A DNA stretch of 64,000 nucleotides from Scolanthus callimorphus. Lineage: Eukaryota; Cnidaria; Anthozoa; Actiniaria; Edwardsiidae. The notes under the pieces were generated by a model that did not search any database, was not told the DNA's origin, and worked only from the letters and a program-made list of their open reading frames with translations. The DNA lies in contig CM066923.1 in assembly GCA_033964015.1 (NCBI GenBank), positions 4,512,978-4,576,977 of the forward strand. The letters run 5' to 3'. Position numbers and translations under genes: made by a program. Of this stretch, positions 12,501 through 24,200 are shown piece after piece (the stretch's first letter is position 1; each line of letters opens with the position of its first letter).

Positions 12501-15207
12501 TTTTTGGACTTGACAACGACACGATGATGATGAAGATGAAACAAGATGATTAATAATAATCGAATAAAGACCGAATACCATCAATATAACCTCTTACCTG
12601 CCATACATCTATATATCACTACCAAGTATTCATATGTTCCATTGCACGAGTTCTCAGTTTCTCCGCCTAAAGCTCGAACATTGCAGCGTCTCCTGTCGTT
12701 GCACATCGCTTTTATTTTTCTTTTGTCTTTTTGTCAAGGCCATTGGTTGTGTGCACATATCCTTTAACCTGGACATGATGACAAATGTTTTTCAAAGTGC
12801 AACCGAAGTTAGTAGATGTTATTTGGATCTTATAATCCGCGGGACACTGAATCTCAGTCGTCTCATCATTACAGATCACTTGCTTCCCTGAAAGAAAGCA
12901 AAGTGTTATTTATATTGGGCATTTTTAATTTTCACCTTGATGTTTCTGAAACATTTGGGTGCGGATATAATTATGTGCTTGATATGTGTTCTACTTAACT
13001 CAACATTGCGGGCTATAACTGTCCTTGGGCATATCCAGCATTTGAGAGAGTGGGATGGGTGTCACAACTACTACTCAAAAACGTGTGACGAAAATGTATG
13101 GTGTTTTTTATTTTATTTAGCGGGTTCCCCGTGGTAAAACAGTTCCAAAAAGCAAGGCATTAAGTATAAAGGAATGAAGGCAGGTTTGTTTGCTATTTAA
13201 GTAGGATATATGGAAAATAGGTGAAGAGCCAGGTGCGCAGTGAGAATGCGCGTGCACTACCGAGTTGAGTAAGTGGAGGTAAATCTTACAAGTTCTGTAG
13301 TAAGGGGTTTTAGCTCACAATGTAGAGTCGACCCATGGAAGGTACAGGGGTAGAAGTTTATTTGCAGCACAATTGTAACGAGTAGTACAAGAGTCTAAGA
13401 GTATCTGAGTGAGAGTGTGTTAATGGATGCCTGTCTGTGTGAGTGTCTCAATCCTAGTAGCTGGACACTTTTATAACCCAAAATATCACAAAAATGATTG
13501 GCAGTGACGTTCTGGAATACTACTGGAGGATTCCAGGGACGTCACGCACTACACAACGTACCCACTATAATGAGCTCGCTAGGGATAACCTTTACACTTT
13601 AGAAAACCTTTAGAAAAGTAAGAAGAACTTAATGAGCTTTTATAAAATTTAGTAAAATGGACCAAACAACACTTTCAATAAATGGGTAAGAAAATAACTA
13701 AGTTTTAGGTAGAAAACATAAAGTTCCAAACCATAGGAAAAGTGTGTTTGTTTAAAGGCTGGTTTATTTGAAGTTTAGTAATAGAATGGAAAGGAAAGTA
13801 TGGAAAATAAGTTAAACTCCACCCATGGGGTGCGCGACCGATATGCGCGGTGAACTGCCAAGCTGCGCAAATAGTGCGGGAAGTGTTACATAGCACTCAC
13901 AAGCAGATACGTAATTAAAAGTGAAGAAAATAAAGCAAAACAGCGGCAAAAGAAGAGGTCAAATTGGTTTGAAAAGTAAATATTAGAAAACACAAACTAT
14001 ATCGGTAAACAATTTAAGTTTTGATTTAGAATGACAATTTCCCGTCACTACACAACTTATAATTAGTTGTTCAATGCACAAAAACACAAGCTGGCACAAG
14101 GCTTGCTAGGAAATTATTGAAATAAATGACGATTCAGTTAAAGGGACTTTCTAAAAAAGAACCAGAAAATGTAAAATAAACCGCTCTACTCAAAACTTCT
14201 ACCAGTAACAATATTAATTTGTAAATTCCCAGATTCGAAAAATGAAGGTTCCAGTCGTGAAAAATGATTTTAAAAAATCTTCACAAGTGTCATTATTTGG
14301 TCATTGCTATCGCAGGGGCGTAGCAAGACGGAGGGCCCAGGGTGCCCGCCCTTCTCCCTTCTCTCAATGGCAAAAATACTGTAAATGTGTGGGACATTAT
14401 TTAAAATACAAGAGACAATGTCTTACGAACGGCCCCTTGGGCCCCGTCCCGTCCTATTATGGCTAGCCCCTTGTATCAAATGATTTGAAAATTACTTGAA
14501 TTTTTCACGCTAAAGAACAAAAGGAAAGCTGAATGGACGTATTCAAGTGGACCCAGCCTAAGCAACTAGTTTCAAGCAAGTGCAGACGATGTGATTTATA
14601 AGAATATATTGGTTTTATGGTGCACACTTGTGCTCATTTGATACGTGACTTTTCATCCTCAGCGTTCAAACGCTCTGGGTAACAAGATAGACTTTCGACA
14701 TAGTTCCCTACGAAATGCATCTAAAAAAAAATGAAATTACTCTGCCTGCATCAACATCAAAGTGACTCATTTTGTAGGTTAGATTACTGGCTAGATTCCA
14801 ACTGAATAGACTGATACAGTACTTTCGGCACTAAAAGTGTGATGATGCGTTACGTTTCGTGACAATTGCCAAATGAAAAATACAAAGATTTTATAAACGC
14901 GCAAAAAATGTCTGTGATCTATACTTACGGTTGTGCTTGTCTAGAGCCGTGCATATGAACCTGTTGCAGGCTTTGGTCTCTGCTAAGTCATGTTCACATG
15001 TCCCGGCACAAGTTGCGGGCGAGTTCACCTGTCGGTAGCGTGTCATACCCCCGTGTTCACCACACATCTGCGTACATTCACTCCACGAAGACCATCCAGA
15101 CAATTGACAGTTCTGTTTTGCGCATTTTCTCCAACAGTGGTGAAGAAAAATGGAAATGAACAGATCAGAGTTACGCAAAGGAAAGCGAGACGATGAAGCA
15201 CCTTCAT
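9514..15207 (-). CDS. Secreted TSP1 plus VPS62-domain protein, one frame break
   Basis: Three exons on the minus strand: 14929-15207, 10375-10879, 9514-9895. Splice phases agree and the acceptor joins HHYCDK to RYNFNWNKRLF. ATG 15207 opens a clear signal peptide (MKVLHRLAFLCVTLICSF) with an in-frame stop upstream. It is followed, in another frame, by a thrombospondin type-1 repeat (SGWSSWSECTQMCG, six-Cys pattern). One extra base in the A-run at 15125-15128 would join the two and give about 388 residues. Exons 2-3 are a VPS62-type (DUF946) domain: YAPLIYMHSEE, IDVFYWTFYPYNKG, VGDWEHFSIRF, HPVLYSSLGSHGLW, LTDYTNMG. VPS62 was named in yeast for vacuolar sorting, but its biochemical role is not established. 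The signal peptide and TSP1 suggest an extracellular or luminal protein; the function is unknown. Confidence 0.85.
10960..12010. repeat. Minisatellite of about 92-bp units
   Basis: Repeated purine-rich blocks with GGACGTGAATAAGGATGAGG, GTCAAAGGTGAAGGTC and GTGAGCACGAGGAG. The best units between about 11385 and 11830 are near-identical with a period of about 92 bp, then shorter variants follow. Strong strand asymmetry (A/G on plus). Inside the 4-kb intron 1 of the TSP1/VPS62 gene. Confidence 0.85.
12090..12560 (-). mobile_element. 5'-truncated non-LTR retrotransposon, reverse transcriptase C-terminus
   Basis: The minus strand encodes QKRALAIVFPGTSYADALL, then LSDRRKVACEKF and RLRDFVTHKYARV before a stop near 12225. 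This is the conserved C-terminal end of CR1/L2-type LINE ORF2. A 3' UTR and a GATA/TATC microsatellite (12090-12112) follow, as is usual for CR1/L2 tails. Only the 3' 0.47 kb is present, so it is dead. Confidence 0.75.
14313..14473. mobile_element. hAT-like MITE
   Basis: Begins CAGGGGCGTAGCAAGACGG and ends with TGGCTAGCCCCTTG. Internal GGGCCCAGGG / CCCTTGGGCCC also pair. The CAGGGGCGTA end matches the terminal style of hAT non-autonomous elements; a similar one is at 36233. In TSP1/VPS62 intron 1. Confidence 0.65.
14929..15207 (-). CDS. Exon 1 of TSP1/VPS62 gene: signal peptide and TSP1 repeat
   Basis: The donor is AACC|GTAAGT at 14929/14928. The signal-peptide frame (from 15207) and the TSP1 frame differ by one base, and the switch must happen near the TTTT run at 15125-15128 (plus-strand numbering). 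No plausible intron lies between, because only about 22 bases separate the possible splice sites. Confidence 0.8.
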
Positions 15208-15727
15208 CGCCGATAATTCGCAAGGTTCTCAACCAGTTGCCGGGGTAGTGCTTCTGTTTGAGTTGTTTGGTTTCGCAAGGTTTCACTTAAATTTATGCGA
15301 TTTCGATCAATATTAGTCACGATTACGTCCCTGTCAAAGGCCTCGCATGGTTGAAATGGCTTTGTGGAAATGTTCATTATGACGTTTTTTTTTTACTACG
15401 ACTACCAGGTCCACAGGAAAAAAGAAATAATGAAAAAAAAAACTGAATTTTACTAGACTGTTTCAGTTTCTTCTTTGGCGAACGTCGTATAAATCGAGAA
15501 ACGGCGCGCTGCTTGTTACCCGACACCTAGACTCTCTCGGGAACTGGCAATTCGAGCGCGCAAACAAACTACAATGTAGGACTAGGGCTTTCTCTCGATT
15601 TACGGACGTTCGCCAAAGAATTTTACCGGATGAGAAAATGACCATCATCCACATCTCTTTTTTCTGGGTTCCCTGTGATAGCTTTTATCGAGCAGGACTA
15701 AGCACTAATCCCTCGAGCAAAATTAAG
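15208..15727. promoter_or_regulatory. Divergent promoter region between TSP1/VPS62 and ZRSR2
   Basis: 520 bp between two start codons facing apart. It contains an inverted repeat: TCTTTGGCGAACGTC near 15473 and its complement GACGTTCGCCAAAGA ending near 15620, with further pairing (AAATCGAGAAA / TTTCTCTCGATTT). The 5' UTRs and core promoters must lie here unless non-coding exons are further away. No TATA box is convincing. Confidence 0.55.
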
Positions 15728-18214
15728 ATGGCGGTCGAAGACGAGGACGAATCTGTCGAAGAGTCTAAAGATGAGGGAAAAAACGAGCCTTCGAAAGCGA
15801 AACTTAGGTATAAACGTTCTTCCAAGAAAATTTGTAACCATTCTAATGCTTCTTTGCCTCTTTTACTCATTTATTTCTACTCTAAGCGGTGTTTATTTGG
15901 TGCTTGTTTTCGCATGCGCTTGCTAAACAGCGTAAAACTCGAAGCACGTTTTTTATTCGCAGTGTCTAGATACCCGGCAGCCGGGTACGGAGGTTTTCAC
16001 CTACGTACCCGGCAGTCCAAACATTATTGTCAAAATATGCGAAAACCACTAGAATTTAAAAAGAAACGATACTTTATCTTTATAGAGAACTTATAAGCGA
16101 TCCCTCTTTGCTATAAAGTATTTATTTTGAACAATTTACAAGATCTGTAGTCTCTGAAGCGACTCTACACTTAGAAAAAAATTCGGTCAAACACGCTAAA
16201 CTGCCGGGTACGTAGGTTTTCACCTACGTACCCGGCAGTTTCTAATTTATTACAAAAACGATTTGAAAATGAAATTATTTACTTACCAATTGTACTTTAT
16301 CTTATAGAGAACTTCGAAATCTTCCTGATTTGCTGCAGTGGAAAGAATTAGAGCAAAGAACATCGACATTAGAGTAGAAAATTCGCTCGAAACGGGAACG
16401 AAAACTACCGGATACGTAGCTGAAAACCTACGTACCCAGCAGTCCACTCTTGGCATCTAAAGCCATGTAATCCATAGAAATCCACTCTGTTTTACCCTCA
16501 TAGAATGTCATCATGAAAATAGGTGATTTAGCTCATAATTGATGCAAAATAATATCGTTCATTGTACTCTAAACAGGTCAAAATGTGTATTTTTGTCAAA
16601 AATCTACGGAAGTGCCGACTGCCGGGTAGGAAAAACGCGCGAAGATCTAGATACCCGGCAGCCTGAAAATCAACTAAAACAGGTATGTAAAGGTCAAAGA
16701 ATGTCACCCACCGTATTCTGATATATCATTTCCCTATTTTGTCCTTAGTGTGACACTATCCACTCATTTTTGAGCCGCAATAATACGGGATTCCCCGCTG
16801 GAATTCGCTCAACCACGTGAAGAAAACTGCCGGGTATCTAGACTCTGCCGAACCTTCAAACCTTCCGTACCCGGCAGTCCAAAATTTGCTTTTCAAGCCG
16901 CAGAAACGCATTGAAATCCGCTCTATATAGCCTTGCATGATGCCAAGACGTGAAGAAGTGATTAATCTCATGACTTGTACGACAAAATATTGTGATTTCC
17001 TTTCAAACACGATGTCCAGTGACAAGTGAGTTGTGAGTCACGCTCGCTCATGACTTTTGTCACGCAGTTCACGGCTTGGGAAAACTGGGACCTAGAAATC
17101 GCACCTCCATTCTTTTCTTCCTTCTCTCCATTCTGTGCTTTTCCTTTTGTTATTATGTCTCTTTTTCCTTTAGTAATATTTTTCCATTTCTAATATTTTT
17201 CTTTCTTATATTTTTCTTCATTTGTTTACTTTCCATTTAGTTCAATTGTCCTTTTGCTTTTTTTCCATTTTGCTTTTTTTAAGTTTCCCATTTTGATTCT
17301 CTTTAAGTTTCTCCCAATTGAGAACCTGCTCATTGTAGCACAACTCCGTTCTTTCTGTCTCTGCTTCTGTTTCATGGATCAAGCACTGAACAGCTCCACC
17401 ATTTATTTGCTTGTGTTATTTTGAGGTCTGTCATTCTTAGTAGTTCTTTGTTTATTTTTGTCTTACCCGAGCAGGATCAACCCAGTTTGATGCCCATCCA
17501 CATGACCAGAATACTGCTCGCACAATGGATGTCTGGAGGTTGACAAAAAAATGTTGGGCTTTGCCACACATAGCACAACATTATTGTGTCATCATCAGGT
17601 TTGGGACTGGTGCCTTCAGATCAGATCACAGATAAATTGTTTTATTTTTGGCATCATGTACGTTAGGTTGATGATCCCTGAATCCCTTTCATAAAATTAT
17701 TTCTTGCATCAATGCTTTCAAAAAATTATTTTGCAGTTATTCTGTTTCTTTGCTCTTTCTGAATGCTTATAATCATAATAATAGAAAACGCCCTTTCAGA
17801 TGTCATGACTACATAACTCATGACTACACCAAACATTGTGATGTTTAGCCTGGGGGGTGGGGTCCCTACGGGTATAATTATAGATGAGTGCTTCTGTCTC
17901 CCAAAATAAATTATTTTGAAGACATTATAGAATGGGAAAATACACCTTTTATATTTCAATTTATTTGGGTCAAGTCTATGTACAATTTTGTAATGATTCC
18001 AAATAATAAGCAATTATTGGATGAGGTTGAGCAAGACATCGTTAGTTAGCAAAACCGTGGCCTGTGTTATCTGCCGAAGCAAGGCTGATTGTTTGCTCTC
18101 AGCCAATCACATTCGTGATAGTGAGTTCAATTGTATAATAACAATGTCTGTCTGTCAGTACAGGTATGTGTAAAGGTATCGTTTTTTACTGTATTTTCCA
18201 CTGGAAATTCCAGG

Positions 18215-18245
<31 letters not shown>

Positions 18246-21200
18246 GTGTCATATCCCAAACCCTTCTGTGGGAGGGGTATAGGTAATTTCTGGAATCACA
18301 TATAATTATTCTTTATTGCGCATGCTTGCATTGCTTGACATGTGTTGCTTTAGTGATATTCCAATACCACTTGGCAGATAATACAAATACGGGTTTGTAG
18401 TGATTAGAATATAGTTAGAGGCAAAACAGGTCCATAGTCTGGATAGGTGGGTGCCTGGCTTTGAGAGATTCATACAAACCCCCGTCAGACTTAGATGTCC
18501 ACTCTGTTGTAACAACCAAAAATTATTATCATATTATGTTAAAACTGTTCCTAATGCAAGGAACACACTGGTGTATGTCCTCAGGCCTTAAAGAAGCTTC
18601 TCGTACCATCTTTTTCTTCATATGAATTTTCAATGGGCAATTCCAGAAAATATGGGCGGCATTTGGAAAATGGTTTAAGAGCTCGGAATTCTGGATTTCT
18701 TTAAACCCGGAATTCTATATGCATGGGGGGGGGGGGGGGGGGGGGGGGAAATTATGGATGCATTGGGGGATGAAAAACTAGTGGGGAGGGTACCTTTATT
18801 TTCTGGAATTGCCCAATGACATTGGGGGCACAGCCAGGAGAAAGGGGGGTCACATCTGTACAATGTTGTGTGCCTTTCCATCTTTCCAATTTTTCTTTAC
18901 AGCTGTCTCAGGTAACACGCGACTTCATCATTGTCAGATTCTTAGAGTTTGGCAGTTGGGTTTTTCTGCGTTGTCCATCAATGCAATCTGTGGGAACCAA
19001 TCAAATCCTTGCCCAGTGCATTTGTTTGGCTTCCCTTGCGAGACCTGTCATAACAGAAGCCAATTCACTGCACTAGATGATTTGATTGACTTCGTAGAAA
19101 AGCCCAACTGCCAAAAATGTTTTGAACGCACTGGGCCGCATGTTTCCTGAAACAGCTGTAAAAAGTATTTTAATCTAAAATTGGGGATGAGAGGGACACA
19201 CCAGGGCCCATCCTTGTAATGTGACCACATTACCCCAAAATGCCAATGTTACAGACAGACAGACAGACAGATATTTTTTATTTGGCATCATATACAAAAG
19301 TACATGGATTGGTAGTTCCAAATAAAACTTATTTAAAAAGAGATATAATTATTACTATAATTATGTGTTTCCAAAAAATATCCATACCCCCCCTATGGAA
19401 GGGATTGGAAATTCCAGAGGGGTGGGGGAGTCAATTTACCTGATCTTTTCCATACAAACACTGTATTTTTCTTCAGAAATTCCAGAGGGGAGGGGGGGGG
19501 GGGGGTCATTTCTCAATTTCTCGACACCCTTCCGTGGGCGGGGGGGGGGGGGGGGGGGGGGGGGGGACACACAATTTTAGAGAAGAAAAGGTACCCCTTT
19601 CTTATACGAAAGCGGAAAAAGATACCCCTCTCTTATACCAAAGCGGGAAAAGGCACCCCTTTCTTATACCAAGCCTGAAAAAGGTACCCCTTTCTTATAT
19701 CACTTTGACCTTGAATCGGCTTTGTGCTCTGTAAAAAAGAAATTTTTATACCAAAATGGCAATTTTCCTACCCAGCTTCTCTATACCCAGACCAGCCTGA
19801 AAACCCTACCCCTTTTTTATACCTCCAGCCTGAAAACCCTACCCCTTTCGGGCCAAGCATCCCTGTATAGTCCAGTATAGGGAGAACACCCTGATTCCCC
19901 CCCCCCCCCCCCCCTCAATAAAAAAAATTTAATAAAATTACTTTGGTAGAATTTTCAACTCCAAAAAATACTTTAACTACAAATTTTCATACCCCTAAAA
20001 TACACCCCCCCCCCCCCCCACCTCATCATTTTTATATCAGAATACCCCCTGGGTTTATGACATCATGCATGTCCCTCACTTTGGTGCATGGACACCTTGT
20101 AAATGAGCATGTGCTCATCTGCAGCATATTGTCGAATTCATGCTTTGGCCTTCCAATTTAAGAGCTCCCTGAATTATCTCACTTATTTTTTGTAATACAA
20201 CTGCTCTAAAAATATATATGCACTTAAGTATGAAGGTCATCCCATCCAATTTGGGAAACTGTGAAATTCACAAATTAGAAAAATAAAAAAACAATAACTA
20301 GAAAAATTAGAGAATGGAATTTGAGGTTGCCCGCCTATAATAAGATAGAACAGGATTGAAGCCGCTGTGAAAATGACGCTTGACTTTAATCTCCTGGGTA
20401 AATTTCTTGCGATAAACAACCTTACAGTATTTGAAACACATCATCACGGTTTTGGAGTTTTTGGGGTTGGCAGGATGTGGGTGCCTATAATCTAAAGCTT
20501 AAATATGAGAAATTAAGGGGGGTGGCTAGTCACCCTAATCCTCCTCCCCCTGGATCTGCCCATGGATTGATACCAACCTTAATATGGTCTTGTCACTCTT
20601 CTCTCTAAAAAAATGATTTCTGCAACTTTTCAAATTCATCATCTAGCTCAAATTATGGAACCATAAGGACAAAAATCATGACATCAAGGAAGGAAAAAGA
20701 ATGAAGAAATAAAGATGAGTGATTTATATCACAATAAAATGATTTAAAATATTGGAAAATCAGGGGGAAATGGAAAAAAACTGAACAAAGAATTACTAAG
20801 AATGACAGACCTCAAATATAAATGGTGGAGCTGTTCAGTGCCTGATCCATGAAACAGAAAGCAGAGAATGGAGTTGTGGATACAATGAGCAGGTTCTCAA
20901 TTACGAGAAGCTTAAAGAGAATCAAATGGGAAACTTAAAAAAAGAAAAAATGGGAAAAAAGCAAAAGGACAATTGAACTAAATGGAAAGTAAACAAATGA
21001 AGAAAAATATAAGAAAGATAAATATTAGAAATGGAAAATATTACTAATGGAAAAAGAGACATGATAATAACAAAGGAAATGCACAGAAAGGAGAGAAGGA
21101 AGAAAAGAATGGAGGTGCGATTTCTAGGTCCCAGTTTTCCCAAAGCCGTGAACTGCGTGACAAAAGTCATGAGCAAGCGTGACTCACAACTCACTTGTCA

Positions 21201-24200
21201 CTGGACATCGTGCTTGAATGGAAATCACAATATTTTGTCGTACAAGTCATGAGATTAATCACTTCTTCACGTCTTGGCATCATGCAAGGCTATATAGAGC
21301 GGATTTCAATGCGTTTCTGCCTCTTGAAAAGCAAATTTTGGACTGCCGGGTACGGAAGGTTTGAAGGTTCGGCAGAGTCTAGATACCCGGCAGTTTTCTT
21401 CACGTGGTTGAGCGAATTCCAGCGGGGAATCCGTATTATTGCGGCTCAAAAATGGAGTGGATAGTGTCACACTAAGGACAAAATAGGGAAATGATATCAG
21501 AATACGGTGGGTGACATTCTTTGACCTTTACATACCTGTTTTAGTTGATTTTCAGGCTGCCGGGTATCTTCGCGCGTTTTTCCTACCCGGCAGTCGGCAC
21601 TTCCGTAGATTTTTGACAAAAATACACATTTTGACCTGTTTAGAGTACAATGAACGATATCATTTTGTATCAATTATGAGCTAAATCACCTATTTTCAAT
21701 GATGACATTCTATGAGGGTAAAACAGAGTGGATTTCTATGGATTACATGGCTTTAGATGCAAAGATTGGACTGCCGGGTACGTAGGTTTTCAGCTACGTA
21801 TCCGGCAGTTTTCGTTCCCGTTTCGAGCGAATTTTCTACTCTAATGTCGATGTTCTTTGCTCTAATTCTTTCCACTGCAGCAAATCAGGAAGATTTCGAA
21901 GTTCTCTATAAGATAAAGTACAATTGGTAAGTAAATAATTTCATTTTCAAATCGTTTTTGTAATAAATTAGAAACTGCCGGGTACGTAGGTTTTCACCTA
22001 CGTACCCGGCAGTTTAGCGTGTTTGACCGAATTTTTTTCTAAGTGAAGAGTCGCTTCAGAGACTACAAATCTTGTAAATTGTTCAAAATAAATACTTTAT
22101 AGCAAAGAGGGATCGCTTATAAGTTCTCTATAAAGATAAAGTATCGTTTCTTTTTAAATTCTAGTGGTTTTCGCATATTTTGACAATAATGTTTGGACTG
22201 CCGGGTACGTAGGTGAAAACCTCCGTACCCGGCTGCCGGGTATCTAGACACTGCGTTTTTTATTACCTTGCGTAGGAATTTCTAGGTTTTGTAAGAATTA
22301 TAATTTTGCCATGCTTTTAGTAACCAATTTCAAACAACAGAGGAGTTTTCAGGTTGAAAATATTTTTAAGTTGAAGCTTCATTCGCTTGGAAAAGTGTCC
22401 AAACCCATGATGATTGGAGCTGAAACCTTGGAGCTGCTGTATCCTTGGCTGAAATTCCCATGTACTATTACAACATTTCCTAGTCATGTTTAAGTTGAGA
22501 AATTTCCCTGAATTGGTACTGTCTTAAAAATGCTAAGAAATGTAGTTCCCTTTTCTGAGTATGGGAGGTTTACCCAAGATGGGTTCTATTCCTTGGTTTT
22601 GCGATTTTTTCCCGTGGTTGTTTCAGAGTTTCTATCCCCTGGACTTTGCAAACCGTATCTAATTGAATGTTGACTAACAATTTGTTGTTGTGCTTATAAG
22701 CACTTTAAAATAATAAAATTATTTTCATTACAAAACAAGATAAATCTAGAGATTTTGGATAGGATTCAGTAAATTGTATATAAGAAAACAAAGAGGGACC
22801 AGGAACAAAAATAGCAAAGTTATGCAAATTCAGGAAGATTACCCTTCTGACAGGTGAAAATAGTTGTGGAGATTTGGCATCCCTGTTGTTTGCTTTTCCT
22901 TTAAGTCATAAGCAGTTTCGTCGCCTGATTTTGAAAGAGAAGAGGAGAGTCAAGCGACAGCAAGAGGCCAAGCGAAAAAAAGAGCTTGAGGAACAAGGTG
23001 AGAGTGCTCAGCAGTGCATTTTATATCACATTTCTTGAATTATATCACATTTTATATCATATTTCTTGAATTATATCACATTTTATATCAGATTTCTTGA
23101 ATTACCTACATATCATGATATGTGCCTTCATCAGCGCGTGCTAAAAGAACCAATGAAAACACTGTTTGGCTACGCCCTTAAAAACATTTGGTTGTGCATG
23201 CACTGTTTCTGTTTTTATTTTTGCCTTCTTTTTGTGGTATAAAAGAAAATGTCCCCTGACGATGAGGTGGCTTAAAAAAGGAACTCTGATTTTCCATGGT
23301 GTTCGCTTTGTCATAGAAAGATGCAATAAAGTAGTCGAAATGTACTGCATACACACCCAGCTACCCCTCGTGAGTCCACAACATTTTGACCACTTCATTA
23401 CGCCATTCTGTGGCATACCATGGAAAATCAGAGGACATTTGTTTAATAACCACCCATCATCTAAAAAATGTGCAGTTGAGGAAAATCGTACAATGTCAAT
23501 TATCTTTCTTGTTTGCAGAAAAATGGAGGTTGAAAATGACCCATACTACAGGTGAATATTCCCCAGAATGGATTTTGTGTTACAGAATTCACCTTAGTGC
23601 CAGACGCTTTTTATTTTCAATGTAATAGAAATACAGCAATTTGCACTCAAATATAGGCTGGTAGCTCCTTACAAATGTATTGTCTTTGAAAATTTTAAAT
23701 TTATCTTAAGTCACATATAAAAATGGCTTGAAATGAGGACTATTACTATTGGAAGTCTGTTTCTGAAAATTGATTAGTGCAAAAATGATCCATTATTCTG
23801 GAAAATGTAATACCAAAATGAATGATTTTCCCAGAGCAAGAGAGGAAGCCAGACATAGAGCTGCTGAAAGGAAATTGGAGAAAGAAGAAGAGGACAGGTA
23901 AAAATGAATTAATCTTAACAGATATCTGGGGTGGTGCAGTTCTTAGGGCACAAATTCTTATTTGATTCATAACTGCTGCACTGAGTGAGCCCTCAGCATA
24001 AATACGCTGCACCACCCCAGGTGTGCTTAAAACTTTATAGAATATAAATTATACTAGTAGTAATCATAGATTAGAAACGCGTCCGAAGAAGGACTTTCTC
24101 CGTTATTTCTTATCCGTTGTTATTTGTGTTGCATGCCAAGATGTGAGCGTGACGTGCGTGACTGGTTTTTAGTGGACGTCGATCAAACTCTGTTTCTTTG

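Larger units (their letters stand above)
17457..20777. other. Non-coding core of the foldback element
   Basis: No frame longer than about 113 codons and no recognisable transposase. It holds nested repeats: a MITE at 18898-19161, poly-G tracts at 18225-18246, 18725-18748 and 19537-19566, a tandem block near 19589-19705, poly-C tracts near 19900 and 20005, and a repeat family member at 19365-19505. The element is therefore non-autonomous. Confidence 0.7.
15958..22255. mobile_element. 6.3-kb foldback DNA element with 1.5-kb inverted repeats
   Basis: The left end CGCAGTGTCTAGATACCCGG is matched exactly inverted at the right end (...CTAGACACTGCG, 22255). The 9-bp direct repeat TTTTTTATT flanks both sides (15949-15957 and 22256-22264), as expected of a target-site duplication. 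Arms are 15958-17456 and about 20778-22255. Each arm carries five hairpins with CTGCCGGGTA...TACCCGGCAG ends: left at 15971-16016, 16201-16238, 16404-16443, 16618-16662, 16826-16878; right at 21342-21394, 21556-21594, 21770-21809, 21974-22013, 22197-22248. The 3.3-kb centre has no transposase frame. A 9-bp duplication with long inverted repeats is typical of Mutator-like (MULE) elements; foldback elements are the other candidate. Located in ZRSR2 intron 1. Confidence 0.88.

Noticed and set aside
16756..17025. 89-residue open frame on minus strand, repeated at 21195-21464 on plus
   Set aside because: It is conserved only because both lie in the near-identical arms of the foldback element; it crosses a hairpin and has no recognisable domain.
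18809..19150. 113-residue frame in the foldback core as possible transposase
   Set aside because: It follows the arms of a nested MITE (18898-19161) and shows no DDE or zinc-finger pattern.
15958..22255. CRISPR array reading of the regularly spaced CTGCCGGGTA hairpins
   Set aside because: Animal genome, spacing about 210 bp, inverted symmetric arms and a target-site duplication; no cas genes.
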